This document shows, piece by piece, positions 19,123 to 28,742 of a stretch of DNA of 64,000 bases. Both the position numbers and the translations under genes were made by a program. The stretch is from Diacronema lutheri (lineage: Eukaryota; Haptophyta; Pavlovophyceae; Pavlovales; Pavlovaceae): NCBI GenBank assembly GCA_019448385.1, contig JAGTXO010000006.1:1116001-1180000 (forward strand), read 5' to 3'. The notes under the pieces were generated by a model. The model made no database searches, was not told the DNA's origin, and saw nothing but the letters and a program-made list of their open reading frames with translations. Every line of letters starts with the position of its first letter. Positions within the stretch are counted from its first letter, which is position 1.

Positions 19123-20136
19123 TCAGCCGCCACCCAAGGGTGCGTAGCCGAGCGGCGTCAACTTTGACAGCGGCACCTCGACCAGGGGCGCGCTCCTCGG
19201 CGTCGCCGTGTTGTCGTCCACGTCGCAAAAGCTGTGCACGAATCGCCGCGCGGGCGGGCCACGGCTCGGATCCGGGTTGGACGACGCCGCGCGCGCGTAC
19301 GGGCAAAGACGGAGCATCGTCGGGCACACGCGCAGGAGATTGCGTAACTCCAGCTTCGTGCTCGACCACGGCTTGCTTCCCCAGCCGGACCACGGCTTGT
19401 GCAGGCCGACCGGCGGCGCAACGCCGTCCCAGAGCGTCTCGACTGCAAAGCGCTGGGCGGAGCTTGCGCCCGCAATTTTGAATCCCGAGACCTTGCTCGC
19501 GTAGTGGAGCACGGTCATGTCGATGTTGCGCGGGTTCGATAGCCTCGAACGGTGCCGCGACAGCTCGGCTGCGACGCGCAGCAGTCGCGCCATCTCGGGC
19601 GGAGATGAGAGCGAGAGGCCAGAATTGCAGCAGCACGCCTCGGCACTGAGCCGGCGAGACGAGCACCACGGCGCGGTGGGCCGCCATGGCGCGCCGATGT
19701 AGTCGTAGCGGGTGAAGTTGCGCAGGCGCGACGACGCGCCAGGGCAGAGCACCGCGTCACGCTCGAATAAGAGCACCCGCCCGTCCTGCGGCAGGTCCGC
19801 CCAAAAGCGAGGCTGACGAAGGCGCATGTTGTACGCAGCGAGCGTCAGGTTGTACGGGAGCGTGCGGATATGCAACTTGCGAACGCCGAGCGCATGCACG
19901 AGCAACTTGCTCGCGCTTATTGCGTCGTGCTCGGCGTTTGTCAGCTGGTGATCCGTCGCCCACACGACCGGCACGTCTCGCGGGAGCATGAGCACGAAGT
20001 GCTCGAGCGTCTGTACGAGCAGCTCGTCGCCGTTGGAGTCCAAAATCATCGCCGTGACTGGCGGCTGGCGCGCCACGTCACGCGATGCGCTCGCTGCGGC
20101 CAGCGCGCATGCGAGCAGTTGCGCGGCGGCGCGCAT
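19123..20136 (-). CDS. DUF5672-type secretory glycosyltransferase-like protein
   Basis: 337 residues from the ATG at 20136, which opens a signal peptide or anchor (MRAAAQLLACALAAASA). The core shows ILDSNGDELLVQTLEHF, VLLFERDAVLC, YDYIGAPWRP and then CNSGLSLSSPPEMARLL; the YxYxGAPW plus GxGLSLR pair is the signature of DUF5672 proteins, often next to glycosyltransferase genes and thought to be GT-A-like enzymes of the secretory pathway. Substrate unknown. No introns. It is divergent from ERO1, both being secretory-pathway proteins. Confidence 0.7.
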   Translation of the reverse strand: MRAAAQLLACALAAASASRDVARQPPVTAMILDSNGDELLVQTLEHFVLMLPRDVPVVWATDHQLTNAEHDAISASKLLVHALGVRKLHIRTLPYNLTLAAYNMRLRQPRFWADLPQDGRVLLFERDAVLCPGASSRLRNFTRYDYIGAPWRPTAPWCSSRRLSAEACCCNSGLSLSSPPEMARLLRVAAELSRHRSRLSNPRNIDMTVLHYASKVSGFKIAGASSAQRFAVETLWDGVAPPVGLHKPWSGWGSKPWSSTKLELRNLLRVCPTMLRLCPYARAASSNPDPSRGPPARRFVHSFCDVDDNTATPRSAPLVEVPLSKLTPLGYAPLGGG

Positions 20137-20325
20137 CGGTCCCGCGGACGGCCGTTGGCGTGATTCCGACACGATCAACGAGGTGGCCCCATGGTGGTCA
20201 GACTTCCAGGAAATAAAATATATTGGAACGTGCAATAGACGGATTCTTTATTTTTTACTCTCATACACAGAGCGGTCGACGGGCCTATCGGGTCCAGAGG
20301 ACACCGGAGAAAACTAGGCGCGCAT

Positions 20326-21963
20326 ATGGCGCGGCTTGTCCGCCGGGCGCTCGCGCTGTGCGCCGCGCTCGCTCTGGGCACGCGCGGCTTCTCCAACCCG
20401 TGGGAGGCGCTGCCCCCGCCCTTCGATTCGGCCGCCATGTGCCCGCAAGGCCCGCTCGGCGACGCGATGTGCGACTCGGAGGCGGTGGAGCGCGCAAACT
20501 CGGAGCAGCTGCATTCCATCCTGCAGGAGATCACGGACGCGACCTTCTTCCGGCTGTGGCGCGTGGACCTGCACGGCGCGTGCCCCTTCGAGCGTTTCGC
20601 CTCCGACGTGTCCACGTGCGCGCCCGTCGCCGTCCCTGAGCCTGCGCCCGCGCCGCCGAGCTTTTTGGACGAGCTCGGCGCGCTCGGCGCGCTCGGCGCC
20701 GCCGCACACGTCGATGGCACGCACTGCTCGGTGGAGGCGCACCCGGAGCTGGCGTTCGACGCAGCCGACATGGCGACCGACCTGGTGGATACGACCATCT
20801 CCCGCGCCGAGGGCGAGGCCGCCGGCCCGCAGCCGTTGAGCGCCGCGTGCGACGACGAGGAGTTGCCACAGTTCTGGCTTGACATGTGCGCGCGCATCCC
20901 GACCGTGTCGGGGCAAGTGGTCAACCTGCGGCTCAACCCCGAGTCCGACACTGGGTACAACGGCTCGCACATCTGGGCGTCCATGTACCAGGAGAACTGC
21001 TTCGTCCGAGCGTCGCACCCGTCGTCGATGTGCCTCGAGGAGCGCGTGCTCTACCGGTTACTCTCCGGGATGCATGCGTCGACCAACGTGCACGTAGCGA
21101 TGCACCACAACGCGTCGCACTCGCTCCACGGCGGGCCCGTCGCGCTCTTCGTCAAGCATTTCGCCGGCAAGCGCGCCGAGCGCCTGCGCGACCTTCATTT
21201 CGCGTTTGTCGTGCTGCTGCGCGCGGTGCAGAAGGGGGCGAGCTTTATCCGCGAGTACCCGTACGAGCGCGGCGTGAGTGCGGACGACGGCGCGCGCACC
21301 GGTGCGCTCGTCCACCGGCTGCTCGACTCGTGCATCTTGCAGTCGTGCGCGTCGGTCTTCTCGGCGTTTGACGAAGCAATGCTCTTCCAAAAGCCGCACG
21401 AGCACACGTGGTGGTCGCTCAAACGGCAGTTCAAGGGCGTCTTCCAGAACATCTCGTCCATTGTCGACTGTATCCCGTGCCAAAAGTGCAAACTGCACGG
21501 CAAGCTCCAGCTCCTCGGCCTCGGCACCGCGCTCAAGTGGCTCCTCCTGCCGCCGGACCTCATCGCGTCGACCACGAGCCGCGAGGAGCTCGTCGCGCTC
21601 ATCAACACGCTCTCCAAATTCTCGCGCGCGATCGCGTGGTCGCGCCAGCTCGCCGCTCGCGCGCACACCGAGCGCGCCGGCCCGCCCGCGCCAAGCGCCA
21701 ACGTGCTTTCCGACGCCGTCGGCATCATCGCCTCCCTCGCGCGCGCCGGCCAGATCAACCGTGAGCAGGAGGGCACGCTGCTGCGGCTCGCGCTCGCGGA
21801 TGACCCGGCGATCACGAGCCTGATGCGCCACTACGGCACCGACGCCGCGCGCTACTTTGCGCTCGTGGCGGACGCGCGCGCCGGCGGTGGCGGCGCGCGG
21901 CCGTTGGGCTCAGCTGCAACCGAGGCCGCGGCAATTGCGGCGGGCCCCAATTTGAGCTTGTAG
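20326..21963 (+). CDS. ERO1: Endoplasmic reticulum oxidoreductin 1
   Basis: 545-residue single-exon protein starting with a signal peptide (VRRALALCAALALGTRGF). It carries the ERO1 landmarks in order: CDSEAVERANSEQL near the N-terminus, CDDEELPQFWLDMC, NPESDTGYNGSHIWASMY followed by QENCF, and the FAD-proximal active site CIPCQKCKLHGKLQ at residues 382-388 (CxxCxxC) with LGLGTALK after it. ERO1 passes electrons from protein disulfide isomerase to oxygen through FAD to make disulfides in the ER lumen. The C-terminal 30 residues are low complexity. A very confident assignment. Confidence 0.96.
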   Translation: MARLVRRALALCAALALGTRGFSNPWEALPPPFDSAAMCPQGPLGDAMCDSEAVERANSEQLHSILQEITDATFFRLWRVDLHGACPFERFASDVSTCAPVAVPEPAPAPPSFLDELGALGALGAAAHVDGTHCSVEAHPELAFDAADMATDLVDTTISRAEGEAAGPQPLSAACDDEELPQFWLDMCARIPTVSGQVVNLRLNPESDTGYNGSHIWASMYQENCFVRASHPSSMCLEERVLYRLLSGMHASTNVHVAMHHNASHSLHGGPVALFVKHFAGKRAERLRDLHFAFVVLLRAVQKGASFIREYPYERGVSADDGARTGALVHRLLDSCILQSCASVFSAFDEAMLFQKPHEHTWWSLKRQFKGVFQNISSIVDCIPCQKCKLHGKLQLLGLGTALKWLLLPPDLIASTTSREELVALINTLSKFSRAIAWSRQLAARAHTERAGPPAPSANVLSDAVGIIASLARAGQINREQEGTLLRLALADDPAITSLMRHYGTDAARYFALVADARAGGGGARPLGSAATEAAAIAAGPNLSL

Positions 21964-22017
21964 CGCGCGCGGGCCGGCCGCGGTTCCGACAAGGGTGCTG
22001 GCCAGGCCGTCAGGGAC

Positions 22018-22896
22018 TCAGGGTGCTTTCAATCGCCATGCAGCCTTCGCGTGGAGCAGCAGCTCGACCGCCGCGCGCGCCGCCGGGTAGTACGCTGTGC
22101 GCATGAGCGGGCCGATGCCGAACGAGAGCACAAGCCCAACTGTCACGCGGTAGTACGTGCCGCCCAGCATCCCCTCGACTCGAGCTGGTAAAGGCGGCGG
22201 CCAGAGGCTGTAGTTGACGTTGCGCCCCACAACGAGCGCAAAGGCGCAGAGCGCGACGCCAATGTATGCGTTTGCAAACGCGAGGTACTGCGCGAACGAG
22301 CCGAGCTCAAGAGGTGGCACGCGGAAACGGCCGAGCTTGGCGCCGTACGAGACGGCGGCGGGCACGAGCGCGAGTGCGATGTGGTGCGCCCAAAAAAGGG
22401 CGATGCACACGAAGCGGGCCACGGCCGAGCGGATACGCATGAGGTCATCGAGGTCAGGAAACGCCATCGCCATCAGCGGCATCCATGCGCAGTACACGAG
22501 CAGGTTTGCGACGGTCTCGCGCGCGCGGCGCGACGTGCCGAGCATGGCGTACGCCACCATCGCCGTGTAGACGTGGCACGGCACGAACATGTCGGCGAGA
22601 TCATCCAAGGGGCCGGCACCGATGGCGACCTTCTTCAGCACGTTTACCACGTAGAAACCCGCCATCACGCGCCCGATGCCCTGCTCGAGGCTCGTTGGCC
22701 GGCCAACGCGCGTGCCGCCGGCCGCGACGCCGGGCGTGGACGCGCTCGTCCAGATGACTGTGAAGCCCGAGTGGAGAATGAGCTGGCTGACGTGCATCTC
22801 GGGCGGCACGGTCCAAAATCTGGGCTCCAGTGCAGCCTTGCCGCGTGCGGACGCGTGCAACCACTCGCCGACGAGCGGCACCCAAGCGTCAATCAT
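22018..22896 (-). CDS. TMEM164-like integral membrane acyltransferase
   Basis: 292 residues from the ATG at 22896, with about seven hydrophobic segments. The block FVPCHVYTAMVAYAML then HHIALALVPAAVSYG aligns with human TMEM164 (NPCHLVTMMH ... YYIQHVMLYVVPIYL). The TMEM164 residues reported as catalytic, a Cys in PCH and a His about 60 residues later, are both kept here (Cys107, His171/172). TMEM164 makes ether-linked polyunsaturated phosphatidylethanolamine; the same reaction here is an inference. Downstream the gene converges on ERO1. Confidence 0.72.
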   Translation of the reverse strand: MIDAWVPLVGEWLHASARGKAALEPRFWTVPPEMHVSQLILHSGFTVIWTSASTPGVAAGGTRVGRPTSLEQGIGRVMAGFYVVNVLKKVAIGAGPLDDLADMFVPCHVYTAMVAYAMLGTSRRARETVANLLVYCAWMPLMAMAFPDLDDLMRIRSAVARFVCIALFWAHHIALALVPAAVSYGAKLGRFRVPPLELGSFAQYLAFANAYIGVALCAFALVVGRNVNYSLWPPPLPARVEGMLGGTYYRVTVGLVLSFGIGPLMRTAYYPAARAAVELLLHAKAAWRLKAP

Positions 22897-23206
22897 GACA
22901 CCCTGCGACTGGTCACACGTCCTTTCGAATTTCTGGCCGTTGTGGTCTCCGGTCGTGGCCAAATTTGGCGCGAGTGTCCAAGGTGAGTTGCCAAGGTGAT
23001 TGTCGGAGCGAGAGCGGCCGACACGGACCATGGTCCATGGTGCTGGGTGCTGGCGACGTGCCCGGCCGGTCGGCGTCGCGTCGGCGTCGCGCCGCCGGCA
23101 GGTGCGAGCCCGCGCGCCGGGTCGGAGTTCTCGACGGGGGGCGCAAGCTCTCAGCCTTTCCGCGTGCGCCGTGCGGGCTCGCGCGCGCACGGCGCGCGGC
23201 GCGCCT
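22897..23206. other. Intergenic region upstream of TMEM164-like gene
   Basis: 310 bp between two minus-strand genes. No convincing open frame; the region holds the TMEM164-like promoter. A short palindrome GGACCATGGTCC lies near 23027. Confidence 0.4.
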
Positions 23207-23686
23207 TCAGGTGGCGCGGCCCGGCGCCGGCGCGTCGACGCCAAGCTCGTCCGTGAGGAACTGCAGAACGGACGCGTTTGGCTGGGCGAGCAGTACGTCG
23301 GTGAAGTCCTTGTACTGAATCGTCTTGCGGTGCGACTGGCCCACGGCAGCGGCGGACTGCTGAGCAAGCGTGCCGATGAACACCTCGGTGCATTTTGCGA
23401 TGGCGAAGAGCGCGTCGCGGTTCACCTTGTTCACGTCTTTGTCCGTGCGTATGACCCTGCTCACACGGCTGATCGGCAGCGCAAGCTCGATTGAGGCGCT
23501 GGCGCGCTCATCGTGAGCCACGCCCGCGGACGCCAAGACCACAGCGGTAGCGCCGCCCGACGCTCTCGCGCGCGGCCGCGCAGCCCGCGCCTTGCGCGGC
23601 CTCCGCGCGTCGCTCGTCGCCGCGCGCGCGCGTCGCTCGCCTATCCCCATCGCTACGTCCGTTGCGCGTTCCAAAGTCGGCGGCAT
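23207..23686 (-). CDS. Histone-fold protein, POLE4/NF-YC/CHRAC type
   Basis: 159 residues from the ATG at 23686. Residues about 85-150 form a CBF/NF-Y/archaeal-type histone fold: LALPISRVSRVIRTDKDVNK, then ALFAIAKCTEVFIGTLAQQS and RKTIQYKDFTDVLLAQ. This pattern (LPxSRV, AxFxIAKxTExFI, KTIQYKD) is closest to POLE4/Dpb4-partner, CHRAC-15 and NF-YC family members, which pair with a second histone-fold subunit in DNA polymerase epsilon, chromatin-remodelling or CCAAT-binding complexes. Which complex is undetermined. The N-terminal 80 residues are Arg/Ala-rich and disordered and may include an unrecognised intron. Divergent from the phosphodiesterase gene by 65 bp. Confidence 0.75.
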   Translation of the reverse strand: MPPTLERATDVAMGIGERRARAATSDARRPRKARAARPRARASGGATAVVLASAGVAHDERASASIELALPISRVSRVIRTDKDVNKVNRDALFAIAKCTEVFIGTLAQQSAAAVGQSHRKTIQYKDFTDVLLAQPNASVLQFLTDELGVDAPAPGRAT

Positions 23687-23751
23687 TCGGTTGGTAACTA
23701 CCTCCAACAAATACCATTGACACGAGGGAACCCCGAGTGGCTAATAAGCGG

Positions 23752-25776
23752 ATGGGCGAGCCCGACACGGTCGCGATCGTCATTGCGGCGGTCGTCGCGG
23801 CGGTGGGCACTGCGTGCGCGTGCGCGCTGCTCTTCGTGGGCATCCGCGTCCAGCGCTCGCGTCCAATGCGTGTCAAGACGGGCGCGCCGATCCGCGAGCC
23901 AGGCACGCTGTTCGAGCTCGGCGTCTCGCACCTCGAGCGGCTTATCGCGGACGTGGATGGGCGCTCTCTCAGCCGGCTGCTGGTTGGCGACATCGTCGCC
24001 GACCTACGACTCGTGCTCCTCGAGCTCCGCACCCTCGCGGAGACCGACCGGCTACTCGATCCGATATCACGCGGCGCGAACGCGCGCGACCTGGCGTCCG
24101 ACGAGTTCGCGTCCAACTGGTTCACGCTGGGGATGGGCGGCGAGCAATATCAGCGCTCGGCACGCGTGCAGGACGACGTGCGCCCCGAGGATTCCGCCTC
24201 GCAACACGGCCGCGCCGAGGCGCTTGCACCACACATGCCGCACGGCGGCGCGATGACAATGCCGATCTCGCCGCTGCACAGCCGCGTGCCCAACGCGTCG
24301 CTCGAGCTGCTCTCATGGATCCGCGACGGATTCCACGAGTGGGACTTTGACCTGAAGCGGCTACGCTCGTGGTGCGGCAGCGCCGGCGTCCGCCCACTCC
24401 TCGCGATCACCCTCGCGATGCACACGACCGCCGCTCCGGACTCGCTCGCGCAGCTCCTCGGGGCGTCAGAGCATGCGCTCATCACCTTCATCCAGCGTGT
24501 GGTCGGCGGGTACCGGCAGCTGCCGTACCACTCGGAGATCCACGCGTGCGACGTGATGCACGCCGCCACGGTCATGCACCGCGCCATCTGTGGCACGAGC
24601 GCCGACCCGCACGAGACGGGCGCGGTCATCCTCGCCGCCATCGTGCACGACCTTGCGCACCCGGGCGTGAACAACGCATTCCTCATCGCGACGCACTCGC
24701 CGCTCGCCGTGCGGTACAACGACTCGTCCGTCCTCGAGAATTACCACGTCTCGCTCGCCTTCGCTATCATGCTCGGTTACGACCGGCGTACGGGTGGGAC
24801 GGGGGCGGGCGGAGCGCCTGTAGCACTCGACCCGCTCGCCGGGCTCGACAAGGCGGCGTACAAGCGCGTGCGCGCCGAGATGATCGCGCTCGTGCTCGCC
24901 ACATCTTTTGAGAACCACTTTGTGCACATCGGCAATTTGAAGGGGCGCGCCAAAGCCGCCGCGGCGAGCTCCGGACTCGCGTCTGTGCCCGAGCCGGACG
25001 ACAAGCACGCAGCGGAGGAGCGGCTCATGCTCGTCAAGATGATCGTCAAGGCGGCGGACATCGGGCACCCGGCGCGCGCGTGGGCGTGGCACGTCGACTC
25101 GGCGCAGCGCGCGTGCGCCGAGTTCTTCCACCAAGGCGAGTGCGAGGCGCGCGCCGGCCTGCCGGTGTCGCCGCTCAACAACGCCTCCGAGTGCAACCTG
25201 TCCAAGGCGCAGACGGGCTTCCTCGAGTTCATGGTCCGGCCAGCGTTCGACGTGCTGCGCATGTACGTCGAGGCAAGCCCGCAGCACGCCGCGCCCGGCG
25301 CGCTGCGCTGGCTGCAGACGCCATTTGACCACCTCGAGCGCAACATCAATGCGTGGAAGCAGATGGAGCAGCACGAGTCGGCCACGCTCAAGGAGGAGAT
25401 TTGCGAGATTCCGATCGCCGAGCCGTTCAACGCGCAGTGGTTCTCCGAGTTCGCCGCGTCGGAGCCGGGCACCGTCCGGCCGTCGCCGGCGCAGCCGCCG
25501 AGCATGCGCGCGGCGCGCTCGTCCGACGTGCTCGTCTCGGGCCGTCACGACGCAGATGCGAGCGGTAAGCGCCTGCGCATGCCGTTCTTTGCCACCACGT
25601 TTGGCGCCGGTGAGCGCGCGTCGGCGGGCTCGCGCAAGCAGCAGCCCGCGGCCGGCGCCGGCTTCCCGTTCGTCTCGCGCAGCAAGTCGAGGCCGCGCGA
25701 GGCGGAGGTGGAGGCGCCGGCTGCCCACGGCCAGCATGCGCCGCCCGCGTCGACGTTCACGGCATCGACGCCTTGA
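23752..25776 (+). CDS. 3',5'-cyclic nucleotide phosphodiesterase, membrane-anchored
   Basis: 674 residues from the first ATG (23752), single exon. A transmembrane helix lies at residues about 5-32 (IVIAAVVAAVGTACACALLF). The class I PDE catalytic domain spans about 200-560: YHSEIHACDVMHA (metal-binding HNxxH motif with Asn replaced by Ser), IVHDLAHPGVNN (HDxxHPG), KAADIGHPARAW (third metal ligand Asp) and QTGFLEFMVRPAFD (the invariant Gln of the nucleotide pocket). It hydrolyses cAMP and/or cGMP; specificity cannot be read here. The C-terminal 100 residues are Arg/Ser/Pro-rich and disordered. No GAF or PAS domain is visible. Confidence 0.92.
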   Translation: MGEPDTVAIVIAAVVAAVGTACACALLFVGIRVQRSRPMRVKTGAPIREPGTLFELGVSHLERLIADVDGRSLSRLLVGDIVADLRLVLLELRTLAETDRLLDPISRGANARDLASDEFASNWFTLGMGGEQYQRSARVQDDVRPEDSASQHGRAEALAPHMPHGGAMTMPISPLHSRVPNASLELLSWIRDGFHEWDFDLKRLRSWCGSAGVRPLLAITLAMHTTAAPDSLAQLLGASEHALITFIQRVVGGYRQLPYHSEIHACDVMHAATVMHRAICGTSADPHETGAVILAAIVHDLAHPGVNNAFLIATHSPLAVRYNDSSVLENYHVSLAFAIMLGYDRRTGGTGAGGAPVALDPLAGLDKAAYKRVRAEMIALVLATSFENHFVHIGNLKGRAKAAAASSGLASVPEPDDKHAAEERLMLVKMIVKAADIGHPARAWAWHVDSAQRACAEFFHQGECEARAGLPVSPLNNASECNLSKAQTGFLEFMVRPAFDVLRMYVEASPQHAAPGALRWLQTPFDHLERNINAWKQMEQHESATLKEEICEIPIAEPFNAQWFSEFAASEPGTVRPSPAQPPSMRAARSSDVLVSGRHDADASGKRLRMPFFATTFGAGERASAGSRKQQPAAGAGFPFVSRSKSRPREAEVEAPAAHGQHAPPASTFTASTP

Positions 25777-25799
25777 CGACCAGCGAAACAAATCTGCTG

Positions 25800-26414
25800 T
25801 TACTGACTCAGCGGCGACGTCTCGTCGCGTATGCGCGCAACCTTGCGGAACTCGGTGCTCAGCGTCTTTGGGCATTGCATCTCCTCAAACGTCAACGGGA
25901 CCATGATCGCGCCGGAGACGCTCCTCGCGAGGATGACGCCGAGCTCATTCTCCGCGGTGGAGAGCACGTACGAACGCGAGTCGCCGAGCGAGAGCACGCG
26001 CGCGTTGATCACGTCACCCGGCCGGACGGATTTGAACATCTCGACCGCGTCGCGGTCAAACTGGCGGATGTCCTCCTTACGGATGATGCCCGCGCACGGC
26101 TCGTGCAGAACGACAGAGCCACCGGCGGTGCACATGATCTCCACATTCGCCACGCGCGGGTTAATGCGCACCACCTTGCACACCACAATCTCGCCCACGT
26201 TTGGCATGAGCGACGCGCGCACCGACGCGCCCGCGTCAACGCACACCGTCGCGGTCTGCGTTCTGCCGTCCACGGAGGGTAGTGGCGTGCGCCGGACTAG
26301 GCCGACCACGTATGCTCGCACGCCCCCGTCCTCGTCAACGTACGCCCCCGCGCCCGCCACGAGGTCCTCGCGGCGGCCAAGCAACTCACCGGGCACCGCC
26401 ACGAGGTCCGCCAT
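25800..26414 (-). CDS. EXOSC1: RNA exosome cap subunit CSL4 (EXOSC1)
   Basis: 204 residues from the ATG at 26414, single exon. The whole length matches CSL4: N-terminal AVPGELLGRREDLVAGAGAY, the S1 RNA-binding domain (PNVGEIVVCKVVRINPR ... GIIRKEDIR ... SVRPGDVINARVLSLGD), and the end block STAENELGVILA and EEMQCPKTLSTEFRKVAR. CSL4 is one of three S1/KH cap proteins of the nuclear and cytoplasmic 3'-5' RNA exosome. Divergent from the RCC1 gene with 78 bp between starts. Confidence 0.96.
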   Translation of the reverse strand: MADLVAVPGELLGRREDLVAGAGAYVDEDGGVRAYVVGLVRRTPLPSVDGRTQTATVCVDAGASVRASLMPNVGEIVVCKVVRINPRVANVEIMCTAGGSVVLHEPCAGIIRKEDIRQFDRDAVEMFKSVRPGDVINARVLSLGDSRSYVLSTAENELGVILARSVSGAIMVPLTFEEMQCPKTLSTEFRKVARIRDETSPLSQ

Positions 26415-26492
26415 GGACTTTACGCCTCGGGCAGCCCGTCTCGGCAAGTCGCCGCACGTGATCGCGAGGCCGCTCGTGGTGGAGAGGCTGGC

Positions 26493-28673
26493 ATGTCGGG
26501 ATGGGGGGACTTGCTCAAGGGCAAGTTCAAGGAGGTGATCGACAAGTCGACGGGAGAGAAGATCATGGTCGACGTGAACAGCCGCGAGTACGACCTTGAC
26601 GATTCAGGCAATATCGTCGGCGGCCTACCGGACGACGGAGCGGCGCCGGCGAGCAAAGGGCCCGCGCCTACGGGCTTTGTGTTTGGCGGTGCGCCGGCGA
26701 GCGGCGCTGCGCCCACCTTCAGCTTTGGCGTCCCGCCGGCGGGTGGCGGGGGCAGCGGCGGCTTCTCGTTTGGCGTGCCCGCGCCGTCGACCACGCCGGC
26801 GTTCGGCGCGCCGCCGGTCTTTGGCGCGCCGCAGCCGAGCGCGAGCATCTTTGGTGGCTTTGGCTCGGCGGGCGCGGCGGCGCCTGAGCGGCGGAAGCGC
26901 AAGGCGTCCAACCAGCTCGGCAAGGCCGTGGGCGACGTGTACGTCGCGGGCAATGGCGACTGCTCGCAGATGGGCCTCGGCGAGGACGAGGGCCGTATGG
27001 AATGTGCCATCCCCGAGCGGCTCCCCGCCCTCTCCAAGCAGGGCGTGCTCACTATAGCATGCGGTGGGATGCACACGGTCGCGCTGACGGAGGGCGGCGT
27101 GCTTTGGAGCTGGGGCTGTAACGACGACTGCGCGCTCGGCCGCGACGGCGAGGAGGCGTGGCCGGCCGTCGTGGCCGGCGCGCTGCGCGGCGAGCGCGTC
27201 GTCGCCGTCACCGCCGGCGACTGCCACTCTGTCGCGCTCGTCGCGGACGGGCGCGTCTTCTCGTGGGGCACGTACAAGGATTCGAACGGGTACATCGGCT
27301 ACGCGCCGCAGCCGCACGGCGGCAAGCGCGAGAAGGCCGACGCGCCTGCGCTCGTGCCCGGTCTCGACGGCGTTTGCATCACGTCGATCGCGAGCGGCTC
27401 GAACCACACGCTTGCGGCCGTGCGCGGCGAGCCGTGGGTGTTCGCGTGGGGCTGCGGCGAGCAGGGCCAGCTGGGCCGCGAAGTGAGCAAGGAGACGCGT
27501 GTTGCGCACCTCGTGCCCGCGCGGCCTGCGCTCACCGTTGGCGCGCGCGCCGGCGACGACGGCGTGCGGCCGGCGTGCAACGGCGGCCCGGCCGAGAAGC
27601 GCGCAGGCGTGCCGAGCCTGCGCGTGCTGAACGCTAACCTGGTCACGTACGTTGGCGCGCTGGCGAGGACCGACCCGGCGGGCGACTGGTCGGACGTCAT
27701 GGACGAATACATTGCCTACAAGCGCGACCTGCCCGCGCCGGCGATCGGCGCGGGCTCGTTCGCTCCGCCCGGCGGCGCGAGCGCGCCCGTACCGATCGCC
27801 GAGGTCTTCTGCGGCTCGTATCACTCCTTCGCGCTCGGCACGGACGGCAGCGTGCATGCCTTCGGGCTGAACAACATGGGCCAACTAGGGCTCGGCCAAG
27901 CGGACAAGGCGCCGCGGCTCGAGCCGACGCGCGTGCGCGGTGCGCGCCGCGGCCGGCGCGCGCGCGTGCGCCGTCGCGCGTGCGTCGGAGAGGCTCCGCC
28001 CCGACACCGCGCGAGCGAGCGCGCCAGCCGTCGCGCTGCCGTTGACGCGCCCCTTTTCGCGCGCCGGGGCATACCGTCACATGCCGTTGCATGCCGTTAC
28101 ACCGGCGTGCGCTTTTTCGCCTGCCAGCCCTTGATGGCAAAGGCGTCTGCGCGCTCAGCGGTGGCGAGCACCACTCGATCGCGCTGACTGGCGCAGGTGC
28201 GTGCCGCAGGGGGTGCAGCGCGTGGAGCGCGCCTTCGCGTCGCGCCCTCCCCGCGCAGGCTCGGCGCGTGCGCTTGTCGCGGCAGCCGCGTCGCCCATCG
28301 TCTGCGCCCGCCCGCACTGCGTCGCGCCCGGCTTCGCGTCGCAGGCGATGTCTACGTGTTCGGGCGCGGCGATTCGAGCCAACTCGGCCTCGGCGACAAA
28401 TGTGAGCTGCACGCCGCGCCGCAGCTGCTGCCGAGCGTAAGCGGGAGGGGCGTGATCCATGTCTGCTGCGGGTCGAACCAGTGCGCCGCGGTCACAGACA
28501 CTGGCGACCTGTACACATGGGGCTTTGGCGAGATGTACCAGTTGTGCAACGGCAAGATGCAGGACAATGTCACGCCGCAGCTCGTTGCGACTCCGCCGCT
28601 CGGCGACTTGCGGGTGCTCGACGCAAGCATGGGCGGGCAACACACTGTCGTGCTCGCGAAAGCGGACGACTAG
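26493..28673 (+). CDS. RCC1: RCC1-like Ran guanine-nucleotide exchange factor with FG-repeat N-terminus
   Basis: Three exons, 26493-27939, 28128-28196 and 28345-28673, joined phase 1 at GTGCGC and GTGCGT donors and CAG acceptors, giving 614 residues. The splice junctions restore RCC1 repeats exactly (TRVRALDGKGVCALSGGEHH and TGAGDVYVFGRGDSSQLGLG). From about residue 145 the seven-bladed RCC1 propeller runs with DVYVAGNGDCSQMGLGED, CGGMHTVALTEGG, AGDCHSVALVADGRVFSWG and CGSYHSFALGTDGS. Residues 1-145 are an acidic start (LLKGKFKEVIDKSTGEKI) followed by FG and FSFG motifs as in nucleoporins (FVFGG, FSFGV, FAFG-like, FGAP, IFGGFG). RCC1 loads Ran with GTP on chromatin. The FG extension is unusual and would favour nuclear-pore or importin contact (inference). 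Confidence 0.88.
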
Positions 28674-28689
28674 AAATTTAGCCAGGGGC

Positions 28690-28716
28690 GGGGGGGGGGG
28701 GGGGGGGGGGGGGGGG
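28690..28716 (+). repeat. Poly-G tract between convergent genes
   Basis: 27 consecutive G residues in the 69-bp gap between the RCC1 stop and the stop of the minus-strand gene beginning at 30005. Confidence 0.95.
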
Positions 28717-28742
28717 TTGCATTTGACACCTGGCGCGATTGA

